Shown: positions 17,018-26,262 of the stretch, piece by piece
Position numbering within the stretch: the first letter of the stretch is position 1
Layout of the letters: each line of letters starts with the position of its first letter
Source: Bacteroides finegoldii DSM 17565
GTDB taxonomy: Bacteria > Bacteroidota > Bacteroidia > Bacteroidales > Bacteroidaceae
Assembly (NCBI RefSeq): GCF_000156195.1
Contig: NZ_GG688318.1
Span: 4,650 to 41,520, forward strand
Direction of reading: 5' to 3'
Length of the DNA stretch: 36,871 nucleotides
Program-made: the position numbers and the translations under genes
The notes under the pieces: generated by a model
Seen by the model: the letters and a program-made list of their open reading frames with translations, nothing else
Told to the model about the DNA's origin: nothing
Database searches by the model: none

Positions 17018-18799
17018 ATGCATCGTTTTCACTATTTTATTATTTCTGCCTGTATGCTGTTCACCTCCTGCAACAAGGATGAAGTCATTACCGAAGAAGT
17101 AGGAGGACAACCTATAATAGAACTTGACAGCGAGACCGGTATTTACACGGTCAAGGTCGATCACGAATTGACTATCGCCCCGACATACCAGAATGTTGAA
17201 GATGCTCTTTTTGCTTGGACGATAGACGGTACGCTGGTTTCTTCGGGTCCGTCTCTTCAACGTACATGGAATGAATGCGGGGATTTTTATGTCAAACTAA
17301 GAGTAGACAATGCGGAAGGCTATGCCGAAGAGGAACTGAAAGTAGAAGTGAAAGAACTCACCCCTCCGGTCATCTCACTGGCACTACCTTCGCAGGGGCT
17401 AAAAGTCGTCCGGAATACCGATTACACATTTACTCCCGATATTCAGCATTCGGATGTCGAAGGGTTCAAAATCGAATGGGTACGGGAAGGAAAAATCGTT
17501 TCCACCGAGAATACTTATACTTTCAATGAAAAAGAACTCGGTGTTTATACGGTGACAATCAACGCTTCCAATATAGATGGGACAACAACGAAAGACGTAA
17601 GCGTAGAGGTCGTGGAAACGATGCCCTACGTTGTCAAATTCCCGACCCCGTCTTACCTGCAAACATCCACGGACAGGTACACTTTTGCCGACCGTCCTGT
17701 TTTCCTGCGTCCGTTGTTGGAGTATTTCGACAATCCCCGTTTTGAGTGGAGTGTGGACGGTCAGGTCATGGAAGGAGAAGTGGAACGCATGTTCAAGTTC
17801 ACGCCGTCCGCACCCGGAGAATACACCGTCTCCTGTACTGTGTCGGAAGACACACCGACGGAAAAAATAAGCAGGAATATCGACAAAGGGAAAACGGCTG
17901 TCACTGCCACCGTAAAAGTCGTTTGTGTGGACAAAAAGGAACAAGACGGCTTCCGGGCTTCGGGAAGTTCCAAGCTCTGGAATAAAGTCTATGAATATAC
18001 CCCAGCTCCCGGCCAATTTATCAACGAGACGAGCACGATAGGCGGTATGACCGGCAACGAAACATCCCCTGAAGCGGCTGTCGCATGGGCAACACAGCGT
18101 TTGAAAGACAAACTGCACGTCTCTTTAGGTTCTTTCGGGGGTTATATCATCGTCGGCTTCGACCACAGTATTCCCAATTCGGGTAACCAATATGATTTCT
18201 GTGTTCAGGGGAACGCCTTTGACGGCAGTTCCGAACCGGGTATCGTATGGGTCATGCAAGATATAAACGGAAACGGATTGCCGGATGACGAGTGGTACGA
18301 ACTGAAAGGATCTGAAGCAGGCAAGGAAGAAACAATACAGAATTTTGAAGTGACCTATTACCGTCCGGAAGGCAAAAAAATGGATGTCCAATGGATCAGT
18401 TCCGACGGTAGAAACGGCTGGGTAGACTATCTGTCCGCTTATCATACACAAGACTATTATTATCCGGCTTGGATTTCGGAAAACAGTTATACCCTGACAG
18501 GCACTTGTCTGGCCGCCCGCAACACCCAAGATTCTCAAACCGGTTATTGGGATAATCAGAGTTATGACTGGGGGTACGTGGATAATTTCGGAAACGACCA
18601 GATAGAAGGCGGCAGTACGGTGGATGGAAGCGGACAAAGGAACGGTTTCAAAATTTCCAATGCCATCCATGCCGATGGAACGGAAGCCAATCTGCAATAT
18701 ATTGACTTTATCAAAATACAATGCGGTGTTCTGGCCAAAAGCGGCTGGCTGGGCGAAGTTTCTACGGAGGTATTTTCTTTTGAGGATCTAACCAAATAA
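17018..18799 (+). CDS. PKD-repeat surface lipoprotein, candidate B12-binding (BtuH-like)
   Basis: This 593-residue lipoprotein has lipobox LFTSC followed by NKDE, an acidic surface-export signal. Residues about 30-295 form three Ig/PKD-like repeats, each with the pattern of a Trp in a FAWTIDG/IEWVREG/FEWSVDG strand and a closing G.YTV strand (DFYVKLRV, GVYTVTIN, GEYTVSCT). The C-terminal half (about residues 320-593) is a separate beta-rich domain with GGYIIVGFDHSI, DINGNGLPDDEWYELKGS and IQCGVLAKSGWLGEVSTEV. It is encoded between the DUF4465 and leucine-rich lipoproteins in the B12 operon. A family of surface cobamide-binding lipoproteins called BtuH is known from Bacteroides. Whether this gene is its ortholog is from memory and not certain. 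Confidence 0.75.
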   Translation: MHRFHYFIISACMLFTSCNKDEVITEEVGGQPIIELDSETGIYTVKVDHELTIAPTYQNVEDALFAWTIDGTLVSSGPSLQRTWNECGDFYVKLRVDNAEGYAEEELKVEVKELTPPVISLALPSQGLKVVRNTDYTFTPDIQHSDVEGFKIEWVREGKIVSTENTYTFNEKELGVYTVTINASNIDGTTTKDVSVEVVETMPYVVKFPTPSYLQTSTDRYTFADRPVFLRPLLEYFDNPRFEWSVDGQVMEGEVERMFKFTPSAPGEYTVSCTVSEDTPTEKISRNIDKGKTAVTATVKVVCVDKKEQDGFRASGSSKLWNKVYEYTPAPGQFINETSTIGGMTGNETSPEAAVAWATQRLKDKLHVSLGSFGGYIIVGFDHSIPNSGNQYDFCVQGNAFDGSSEPGIVWVMQDINGNGLPDDEWYELKGSEAGKEETIQNFEVTYYRPEGKKMDVQWISSDGRNGWVDYLSAYHTQDYYYPAWISENSYTLTGTCLAARNTQDSQTGYWDNQSYDWGYVDNFGNDQIEGGSTVDGSGQRNGFKISNAIHADGTEANLQYIDFIKIQCGVLAKSGWLGEVSTEVFSFEDLTK

Positions 18800-18813
18800 T
18801 AAAAATTACAAGT

Positions 18814-20904
18814 ATGAAAATTTATTTTCTTCCCATGCTCCTATCCTTGTTCTTTTTGGGAGCGTGTGACAAAAACGATGAAATTATACCTGAAGATGCA
18901 GATGAAAATTTCATCACATCGGTCGTGATGACCGTGGACGGGAAATCGTACACGGCCGACATTACGGACAATACAGTAACAATAACCGTTCCCTATACGG
19001 TATCGCTGAACAACGCCGAAGTGGAATTCAAGTACACAACTTCTGCAACAATCATACCTGATCCTGAAACGGTAACGGACTGGGATAACGAACGAACCTT
19101 CCGGGTGACATCCTATAACGGAGATGCCCGCGAATATACCTATAAGGTCGTGAAAAGCGAGATAGAATCTGACGGAGATGTGGAGTTGAAGACCACCGAG
19201 GAGGTAGCTTCTTTTGCCGCAACCAAAACAACCGTTGTCAAAGGGAACCTGATTATCGGCTCTGATGCGGAAGAGGCAGAAAAAATCACTGACATATCTG
19301 CATTGGCATCTTTGAAAGAGGTTACTGGCAACATTGTCATTCGTAACAGTTACAACGGTGCAGACTTGACAGGGTTGGATAATATCGTTTCTGCCGGAGG
19401 TTTACAGGTAGGTTCGACCGATGTCGCCTCGAAAGCTACGGAACTTCACATGATTTCCATGAAAGCATTGGAAACGCTCTCCGGAGACATATCGGTATAT
19501 AACGACCAAGTGACGTATGTCCTATTCGAGAAACTGGCAACTATTGAAGGAAGCGTGATGTTCAATGCGTCGTCGTTACAGAGTTTTGAGTTTCCGGTTC
19601 TGACTACTGTAGGTCAGGATCTGAATCTTCAAGGACTCAATGAAGAGAACACAGCAGCCGGTTCGATTGCGTCTTTGGAAATACCGGAACTGACAAGTGT
19701 CGGAGGGGTCTTGTCCGTAAACAATCTTGCCAAGCTGACTTCCATGAGCTTCCTTAAGCTGAAAGAGACCGGTGGCCTTGATTTCCATACCGTCCCCGTG
19801 ATGTTGGAAACCATCAACCTTCCGGAAATCGAAACAGTAAACGGAAGTATTATTATGGAAGCCAATATGGAAGCTCCTCCTACCGGTAGTTTTGTTCCCC
19901 AACGAAATGACGTGCTTCAGGCTTTCGGTGGAATGGACAAACTGACAACGATAAAGGGACAGATAAAGATAAAGAATTTCACGGCACTCAAACAACTTCC
20001 CGACTGGAGCAAGATCACCACACTTGGAAGCATCACGCTGGATTATCTTGAAGATGTGAGCGGAACACTGCTGTTGCCGAACGCCCGATTTGAAACCTTC
20101 GGAGAAACAGCGCCCCAGATTGAAATTATAAACAAGGTGCAGCTCTCCAAAATTGAAACAGCCGAAGATTTGTCAAATGTAAATTTTGTCATCACCAGTC
20201 TCACGAATAATAAGTTCCCTGAAATCACGTTCAAGAATATCAAAGACTTCACTTGTAAGCCAACCACCAACAATACCGATTATACCATATCGACAATTCA
20301 ACATGTATATGGAAATCTAAATGTGACAGGCCAAATGCGAAGCAATGCCAAATTTCCCGACTTGGAAATCATAGATGGATATGGATATATCCAAATACCC
20401 ATGTTTGCTTCAATCACAATGCCAGTCTTGAAAGAAGTGGGAGGACAGTTCTATTTATCTGGAAATTTTACCAGTTGTAACTTGCCCTTACTATCCAAAG
20501 TTTGTTGTTCAGCTTCTCCTGTATATTATAAAGAGGGAGAGGGTTCGTTAGCAATATCTTTACAAAGTAAATCGCTGGATATTCCGGAATTGCTTCACGT
20601 AGGAGGTGAAGGGTTGTTCGTTAATAAAGCAACAGGCATTACTTGTGATAAATTACAGACTATAGATGGTACGCTACAGATAAAAAGTGCGACTTCTCTT
20701 TCTCAGGAAACACTTTCCATGGAGAAGTTGGAGACCTTGCATGGGGTTGTTTTTGACGGTTTGACGAAATTTACCGACTACACTTTCTTCGGCAAGTTTA
20801 TAGAAAACGGAATGATTACGGGGGAAAGTTGGAGCGTGACGAAATGTGGGTATAACCCAACCTTCCAAAATATGAAGGACAAACAATATACGCAGCAGGA
20901 TTAA
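18814..20904 (+). CDS. Leucine-rich/beta-solenoid surface lipoprotein of the B12 operon
   Basis: This 696-residue lipoprotein has lipobox FLGAC followed by DKNDE, again the acidic surface signal. Residues about 28-110 form a small beta domain of the DUF5018-like type (FITSVVMTVDGKSYTADI through REYTYKVVKS). The remainder is a long solenoid of irregular leucine-rich-like turns, resembling receptor L-domain repeats: strands such as GNIVIRNSYN, GDISVYNDQ, GSVMFNASSL, GSIIMEANME, GQIKIKNFT and GSITLDYLE recur about every 20-30 residues. Such domains bind proteins or glycans. In this operon it may hold a partner at the surface, but no function is proven. Base composition drops toward the 3' end (20200-20700 is AT-rich). 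A good terminator follows at 20922-20953. Confidence 0.75.
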   Translation: MKIYFLPMLLSLFFLGACDKNDEIIPEDADENFITSVVMTVDGKSYTADITDNTVTITVPYTVSLNNAEVEFKYTTSATIIPDPETVTDWDNERTFRVTSYNGDAREYTYKVVKSEIESDGDVELKTTEEVASFAATKTTVVKGNLIIGSDAEEAEKITDISALASLKEVTGNIVIRNSYNGADLTGLDNIVSAGGLQVGSTDVASKATELHMISMKALETLSGDISVYNDQVTYVLFEKLATIEGSVMFNASSLQSFEFPVLTTVGQDLNLQGLNEENTAAGSIASLEIPELTSVGGVLSVNNLAKLTSMSFLKLKETGGLDFHTVPVMLETINLPEIETVNGSIIMEANMEAPPTGSFVPQRNDVLQAFGGMDKLTTIKGQIKIKNFTALKQLPDWSKITTLGSITLDYLEDVSGTLLLPNARFETFGETAPQIEIINKVQLSKIETAEDLSNVNFVITSLTNNKFPEITFKNIKDFTCKPTTNNTDYTISTIQHVYGNLNVTGQMRSNAKFPDLEIIDGYGYIQIPMFASITMPVLKEVGGQFYLSGNFTSCNLPLLSKVCCSASPVYYKEGEGSLAISLQSKSLDIPELLHVGGEGLFVNKATGITCDKLQTIDGTLQIKSATSLSQETLSMEKLETLHGVVFDGLTKFTDYTFFGKFIENGMITGESWSVTKCGYNPTFQNMKDKQYTQQD

Positions 20905-20921
20905 ACCTTATACCTTAACCA

Positions 20922-20953
20922 GAGTACCCGTAATGATTCGGGTACTCTTTTTT
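20922..20953 (+). terminator. Internal operon terminator before btuG
   Basis: GAGTACCCG (20922-20930) pairs perfectly with CGGGTACTC (20939-20947), followed by six T. It lies between the leucine-rich lipoprotein gene and btuG on the same strand, so it should reduce read-through into the transporter genes. Confidence 0.8.
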
Positions 20954-20959
20954 ATCCGA

Positions 20960-22033
20960 ATGACAATGAGCAGAACAATACAACGGATTTGCCTTTTTCT
21001 TTTCTGCCTGCCAGTTTTCGGCAGTTGCATGAAATGGGATTACGGAGAGATGGAAGATTTCTCTGTATCGGCCTCTGGTCTTTTCATTACCAACGAGGGG
21101 AATTTCCAGTACAGCAATGCCACGCTTTCCTACTACGATCCCGCCACGTGCGAAGTGGAGAATGAAGTGTTTTACCGTGCCAACGGGTTCAAGTTGGGCG
21201 ATGTGGCCCAGTCTATGGTTATCCGGGACGGTATAGGCTGGATCGTGGTGAACAACTCGCATGTGATTTTCGCCATCGACATCAATACTTTCAAGGAAGT
21301 GGGCCGTATCACAGGTTTCACCTCACCCCGGTATATCCATTTTCTGTCGGATGAGAAAGCCTATGTGACGCAGATATGGGACTACCGTATCTTCATCATC
21401 AACCCCAAGACATACGAGATTACCGGCTATATCGAATGTCCAGACATGGACATGGAATCGGGTTCCACCGAACAAATGGTACAATACGGCAAGTACGTCT
21501 ATGTGAACTGCTGGTCGTACCAGAACCGCATCCTGAAAATCGACACGGAGACGGACAAGGTCGTGGACGAACTGACCATCGGCATACAACCTACTTCGCT
21601 GGTCATGGACAAATACAACAAGATGTGGACCATCACGGATGGCGGTTACGAGGGCAGCCCATACGGTTACGAGGCACCGTCTCTCTATCGTATAGACGCC
21701 GAGACTTTCACCGTAGAGAAACAGTTCAAGTTTAAGCTGGGCGACTGGCCTTCGGAAGTCCAGCTCAACGGTACACGGGATACACTTTACTGGATCAACA
21801 ACGATATTTGGCGAATGCCGGTGGAAGCCGACCGTGTTCCCGTCCGGCCTTTTCTGGAGTTTCGGGACACCAAATACTACGGCCTTACGGTCAATCCCAA
21901 CAACGGGGAGGTATATGTGGCCGACGCTATTGATTACCAGCAACAAGGTATCGTGTATCGCTATTCGCCGCAAGGCAAGCTGATCGATGAATTTTACGTG
22001 GGAATCATTCCGGGAGCTTTCTGCTGGAAATAA
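20960..22033 (+). CDS. btuG: BtuG, surface B12-binding beta-propeller lipoprotein
   Basis: From this start the protein has 357 residues with a lipoprotein signal (CLFLFCLPVFGSC). The rest is a YncE-like propeller: repeats such as GLFITNEGNFQYSNATLSYYDP, SHVIFAIDINTFKEVGRI, RIFIINPKTYEITGYI, RILKIDTETDKVVDEL and GEVYVADAIDY fit seven blades. BtuG caps BtuB and captures cobamides with very high affinity, even from host carriers. It directly precedes btuB, with 18 bp between them. I chose the ATG at 20960 because the ATG at 20933 lies inside the terminator loop and would give an odd N-terminus. The second in-frame ATG at 20966 is also possible. The G+C content is visibly higher than in the upstream lipoprotein genes. 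Confidence 0.92.
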   Translation: MTMSRTIQRICLFLFCLPVFGSCMKWDYGEMEDFSVSASGLFITNEGNFQYSNATLSYYDPATCEVENEVFYRANGFKLGDVAQSMVIRDGIGWIVVNNSHVIFAIDINTFKEVGRITGFTSPRYIHFLSDEKAYVTQIWDYRIFIINPKTYEITGYIECPDMDMESGSTEQMVQYGKYVYVNCWSYQNRILKIDTETDKVVDELTIGIQPTSLVMDKYNKMWTITDGGYEGSPYGYEAPSLYRIDAETFTVEKQFKFKLGDWPSEVQLNGTRDTLYWINNDIWRMPVEADRVPVRPFLEFRDTKYYGLTVNPNNGEVYVADAIDYQQQGIVYRYSPQGKLIDEFYVGIIPGAFCWK

Positions 22034-22051
22034 CGAGGAAGGAGGACAAAA

Positions 22052-24130
22052 ATGAAAAGACATCTTATTCTATTGTTCGTGGGGGTAAGCCTGCCCTTTC
22101 TGCTTGCCGCCCAGCAGAAAAATTCCGTCAGCATTACCAAAAGGGTACTACGTATTCCGGAGGTTACGGTGGTGGGCAAACGACCTATGAAGGATATAGG
22201 CGTGCAACGAACCCGTTTCGATTCCATCGCCATGAAAGAGAACATCGCCTTGTCTATGGCCGATGTGCTGACATTCAACTCATCCGTTTTTGTCAAGAAC
22301 TACGGACGCGCCACGTTATCCACCGTGGCTTTCCGGGGTACCTCTCCCTCGCATACCCAAGTGACGTGGAATGGTATGCGCATTAACAACCCGATGCTGG
22401 GCATGACGGATTTTTCCACCATCCCTTCTTACTTTATCGATGATGCCTCGCTGCTGCACGGAACGTCATCGGTAAACGAAACGGGCGGCGGCTTGGGTGG
22501 TCTGGTCAGGCTCTCCACTTCTCCGGCCAACCATGAAGGGTTCGGGTTGCAGTACGTGCAGGGAGTGGGGTCGTTCAGCACGTTCGACGAGTTTCTCCGC
22601 CTGACCTACGGTGACAAACACTGGCAGTCCTCCACCCGTGTGGTGTATTCCTCTTCCCCCAACGACTACAAATACCGAAACCGGGACAAGAAGGAAAACA
22701 TCTATGACGAGGACAAGAACATCATCGGTTCCTATTACCCGACGGAACGCAACCGCAGCGGGGCTTATAAGGATCTGCACGTCTTGCAGGAAATTTATTA
22801 TAACACGGGCGAAGGCGACAAGTTCGGGCTAAACGCCTGGTATATCAATTCCAACCGGGAACTGGCGATGCTCAGCACGGATTACGGGAACGACATGGAC
22901 TTCGAGAACCGCCAAAGGGAGCAGACGTTTCGCGGCGTCCTCTCGTGGGATCGCGTGCGGGAGAAATGGAAGGTCGGTGTAAAAGGCGGCTATATACACA
23001 CATGGATGGCCTATGATTACAAGCGGGACAAGGGAAACGGCGAAATGGCTTCGATGACCCGCTCACGCAGTAAGATTAACACGTTCTACGGAAGTGCGGA
23101 CGGGGATTATGCTCCTTCAGAGAAATGGCTGTTCACGGCCGGTGTTTCCGTACACCAGCATTTGGTGGAAAGCGCGGACAAAAATATCATCTCGCAGGAA
23201 GGTAACAAGGCTGTTGTCGGGTATGACAAGGGACGTGTCGAGTTTTCCGGTTCCGTTTCTGCGAAATGGCGGCCTGTCGATCGTTTTGCCGCCTCGCTTG
23301 TCCTTCGCGAGGATATGTTCGGTACGGAATGGGCCCCGGTTATCCCGGCTTTCTTCATCGACGGGGTACTGTCGAAAAAAGGCAATATCGTGGCGAAAGC
23401 ATCCATCTCCCGGAACTACCGTTTTCCCACGCTGAACGACCTCTATTTTCTGCCGGGCGGTAATCCCGACCTGAAAAGCGAGCACGGCTTCACATACGAC
23501 GTGGGGTTGTCGTTCTCGGTGGGGAAAGAAAATGTATATGCTTTGAGCGGTGGTATCAACTGGTTCGATTCGCACATCGACGACTGGATCATCTGGCTAC
23601 CCACAACCAAGGGATTCTTCTCCCCCAGAAACCTCAAAAAGGTACATGCTTACGGGGCAGAGACCAACGCCCACCTTGATATAATGCTCGGAAAGGACTG
23701 GAAACTGGATATGAACGGAACTTTCTCGTGGACTCCCTCGATCAACGAGAGCGAACCGATGAGTCCGGCAGACCAATCCGTCGGCAAACAGTTGCCATAC
23801 GTGCCGGAGTTTTCCGCAACGGTGACCGGACGTCTGTCATGGCGGACATGGAGCCTGCTTTACAAATGGTGTTATTACAGCCAGCGTTATACCATGTCGA
23901 GTAATGACTATACCCTGACGGGCTATCTGCCCCCTTACTTCATGAATAACGTGACACTGGAAAAACAGCTCTCTTTCCGATGGGCCGATCTGTCGCTAAA
24001 GGGCAGCATCAACAACCTGTTCGATGAAGAATACCTTTCCGTATTGTCCCGTCCCATGCCGGGCATCAATTTCGAGATATTCATCGGCATAACACCCAAG
24101 TTCGGAAAAAACAAAAATAGTAAACGATAA
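22052..24130 (+). CDS. btuB: BtuB, TonB-dependent cobamide outer-membrane transporter
   Basis: This 692-residue protein has a signal peptide (about residues 1-22, ending LLAAQQ), a TonB-box-like segment (IPEVTVVGKRP), a plug domain (SMADVLTFNSSVFVKNYG, TVAFRGTSPSHTQVTWNGMRIN, GGLGGLVRLST) and a 22-strand barrel ending in GSINNLFDEEYLSVLSRPMPGINFEIFIGITPKF. It lacks the carboxypeptidase-D-like N-terminal domain of SusC proteins. Adjacency to btuG, btuF, btuC and btuD and the upstream cobalamin riboswitch assign it to cobamide import through the outer membrane, powered by TonB/ExbBD encoded elsewhere. The sequence is the most G+C-rich part of the operon. Full length with no lesion. Confidence 0.93.
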   Translation: MKRHLILLFVGVSLPFLLAAQQKNSVSITKRVLRIPEVTVVGKRPMKDIGVQRTRFDSIAMKENIALSMADVLTFNSSVFVKNYGRATLSTVAFRGTSPSHTQVTWNGMRINNPMLGMTDFSTIPSYFIDDASLLHGTSSVNETGGGLGGLVRLSTSPANHEGFGLQYVQGVGSFSTFDEFLRLTYGDKHWQSSTRVVYSSSPNDYKYRNRDKKENIYDEDKNIIGSYYPTERNRSGAYKDLHVLQEIYYNTGEGDKFGLNAWYINSNRELAMLSTDYGNDMDFENRQREQTFRGVLSWDRVREKWKVGVKGGYIHTWMAYDYKRDKGNGEMASMTRSRSKINTFYGSADGDYAPSEKWLFTAGVSVHQHLVESADKNIISQEGNKAVVGYDKGRVEFSGSVSAKWRPVDRFAASLVLREDMFGTEWAPVIPAFFIDGVLSKKGNIVAKASISRNYRFPTLNDLYFLPGGNPDLKSEHGFTYDVGLSFSVGKENVYALSGGINWFDSHIDDWIIWLPTTKGFFSPRNLKKVHAYGAETNAHLDIMLGKDWKLDMNGTFSWTPSINESEPMSPADQSVGKQLPYVPEFSATVTGRLSWRTWSLLYKWCYYSQRYTMSSNDYTLTGYLPPYFMNNVTLEKQLSFRWADLSLKGSINNLFDEEYLSVLSRPMPGINFEIFIGITPKFGKNKNSKR

Positions 24131-24141
24131 TCTGCATCAAT

Positions 24142-25281
24142 ATGAACGCATTAAAGAATTTAAGCCTGATTTTGTTGCTTTCTCTGGCATTTACAGGCTG
24201 CCACAACAAAAGCTCAAAAATCAATGATTTCAACCTGCTGCTTTATGCTCCCGAATATGCCTCCGGCTTCGACATCAAAGGGGCGGGCGGGAAGGAAAGC
24301 GTACTGATAACCGTCAGGAATCCCTGGCAGGGAGCGGACAGTGTAACCACATGGCTGTTTATCGTCCGCAACGGTGAAGAGGTTCCCGAAGGGTTTGCAG
24401 GACAGGTACTCAAAGGAGACGCCAAACGTATCGTGGCGATGTCTTCCACTCATATCGCCATGCTTGACGCAATCGGTGAAGTCCGGTGTATAACCGGCGT
24501 TTCGGGAATCGACTACATTTCCAACCCAGACATCCAAGCCCGCCGCGACAGTATTGGCGATGTCGGCTATGAAGGGAACATCAACTACGAGTTGCTGCTC
24601 TCGCTCGATCCCGACCTCGTTCTGCTCTATGGGGTGAACGGCGCAAGCGCAATGGAAAGCAAACTCGAAGAACTCGACATACCGTTCATGTATGTCGGCG
24701 ATTATCTTGAAGAGTCGCCTCTCGGCAAGGCCGAATGGATGGTAGTGCTTTCAGAAGTCACAGGAAAACGTGAGAAGGGTGAAAAAGCCTTTGCCGCAAT
24801 CCCGGTCAGATACAACGCCTTGAAAAAGAAAGTGGCCGACAGTACCCTCGGCACTCCTTCGGTTATGCTTAATGTTCCCTATGGCGACTCGTGGTTCATG
24901 CCTTCAACCCAAAGTTATGTAGCCCGCTTGATTACTGATGCGGGAGGCCGCTATATCTACCAGAAGAACACGGGAAACGCTTCTATCCCCATTGACTTAG
25001 AAGAAGCATATCTGCTCGCGTCGGATGCGGACATGTGGTTGAACGTGGGAATGGCGAACTCCCTTGACGACTTGAAGGCATCATGTCCGAAATTCACCGA
25101 TACCCGATGTTTCAAAAATGGAGAGGTGTATAACAACAACGCCCGTACCAACACAGCCGGGGGTAACGACTATTACGAGTCTGCCGTCGTGAATCCTGAC
25201 ATCGTGCTCCGCGACCTCGTGAAGATATTCCATCCTGAACTGGTGCAGGAAGAGTGTGTGTATTACAAGCAACTGAAATAG
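24142..25281 (+). CDS. btuF: BtuF, periplasmic cobamide-binding lipoprotein
   Basis: This 379-residue lipoprotein has lipobox AFTGC. The next residues (HNKSSK) are not acidic, so unlike the operon's surface lipoproteins it should face the periplasm. It has the class III periplasmic binding protein fold of BtuF/FhuD: RIVAMSSTHIAMLDAIGEVRCITGVSG, then YELLLSLDPDLVLLYG, and in the C-lobe YVARLITDAGGRYIYQ. It receives the cobamide after BtuB and docks on BtuCD. Its stop codon directly abuts the btuC ATG (TAGATG), indicating tight translational coupling. Confidence 0.92.
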   Translation: MNALKNLSLILLLSLAFTGCHNKSSKINDFNLLLYAPEYASGFDIKGAGGKESVLITVRNPWQGADSVTTWLFIVRNGEEVPEGFAGQVLKGDAKRIVAMSSTHIAMLDAIGEVRCITGVSGIDYISNPDIQARRDSIGDVGYEGNINYELLLSLDPDLVLLYGVNGASAMESKLEELDIPFMYVGDYLEESPLGKAEWMVVLSEVTGKREKGEKAFAAIPVRYNALKKKVADSTLGTPSVMLNVPYGDSWFMPSTQSYVARLITDAGGRYIYQKNTGNASIPIDLEEAYLLASDADMWLNVGMANSLDDLKASCPKFTDTRCFKNGEVYNNNARTNTAGGNDYYESAVVNPDIVLRDLVKIFHPELVQEECVYYKQLK

Positions 25282-26262
25282 ATGCGTTCCCGTTCGACTA
25301 TATTATTCTCCATATTGATTACGCTCACGGTCGGTCTTTTTTTACTGGACTTGGCCGTGGGAGCTGTCAACATTCCGATCCGCGATGTATGGGCAGCACT
25401 GACCGGGGGAAATTGTTCCCGTGCCACGGAAAAAATCGTACTCAACATACGCCTCATAAAAGCTATAGTGGCACTGTTGGCCGGGGCTGCCTTATCGGTC
25501 AGCGGTCTTCAGATGCAGACCCTCTTCCGTAATCCTCTTGCCGGTCCCTATGTCCTTGGCATCAGTTCCGGTGCAAGTCTCGGTGTGGCACTTGTGGTAC
25601 TTGCCGGGATCGGTTCATCAATAGGCATTGCCGGAGCAGCGTGGGTGGGTGCGGCTGTCGTGTTGCTCGTGATAACTGCCGTCGGACAGCGAATAAAAGA
25701 CATCATGGTAATCCTGATTCTGGGCATGATGTTCTCATCGGGCGTAGGTGCTGTCGTGCAGATATTGCAGTACCTCAGCAAAGAGGAATCGCTGAAAGCC
25801 TTTGTCATTTGGACGATGGGGGCTTTGGGTGACGTCACCTCCGGACAACTTCTGATTCTTGTTCCATCGGTGTTTGCCGGACTGCTGTTGGCTGTACTGA
25901 CCATCAAACCGCTTAACCTCCTGCTGTTCGGAGAGGAATATGCCGTAACAATGGGACTGAATATTCGGCGTTCACGCAGCCTGTTGTTTCTCTCGACAAC
26001 GCTGCTCGCCGGAACGATAACCGCTTTTTGCGGTCCGATAGGTTTCATAGGTCTCGCTATGCCTCATGTCACAAGAATGCTTTTCCAAAATAGCGATCAT
26101 CATGTCCTTCTGCCTGGAACAATTCTTTCGGGAGCATCGATATTGCTTCTTTGCGACATCATTTCTAAAATATTCACCTTGCCGATCAACGCCATTACAG
26201 CTCTATTGGGAATCCCAATCGTCGTATGGGTGGTTTTACGCAACAAATCCATCACCGCATGA
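25282..26262 (+). CDS. btuC: BtuC, inner-membrane cobamide permease (FecCD family)
   Basis: This 326-residue permease has about ten transmembrane helices. FecCD/BtuC signatures include AGAALSVSGLQMQTLFRNPLAGPYVLGISSGASLG near residue 75 and GPIGFIGLAMPHVTRML in the cytoplasmic loop region that contacts the ATPase, ending with ITALLGIPIVVWVVL. Length is normal. It starts immediately after the btuF stop and overlaps the btuD start by 4 bp (ATGA at 26259-26262). Confidence 0.94.
   Translation: MRSRSTILFSILITLTVGLFLLDLAVGAVNIPIRDVWAALTGGNCSRATEKIVLNIRLIKAIVALLAGAALSVSGLQMQTLFRNPLAGPYVLGISSGASLGVALVVLAGIGSSIGIAGAAWVGAAVVLLVITAVGQRIKDIMVILILGMMFSSGVGAVVQILQYLSKEESLKAFVIWTMGALGDVTSGQLLILVPSVFAGLLLAVLTIKPLNLLLFGEEYAVTMGLNIRRSRSLLFLSTTLLAGTITAFCGPIGFIGLAMPHVTRMLFQNSDHHVLLPGTILSGASILLLCDIISKIFTLPINAITALLGIPIVVWVVLRNKSITA

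Noticed and set aside
20933..20959. An upstream ATG for btuG
   Set aside because: It lies in the loop of an intrinsic terminator and adds residues ahead of a complete lipoprotein signal peptide.
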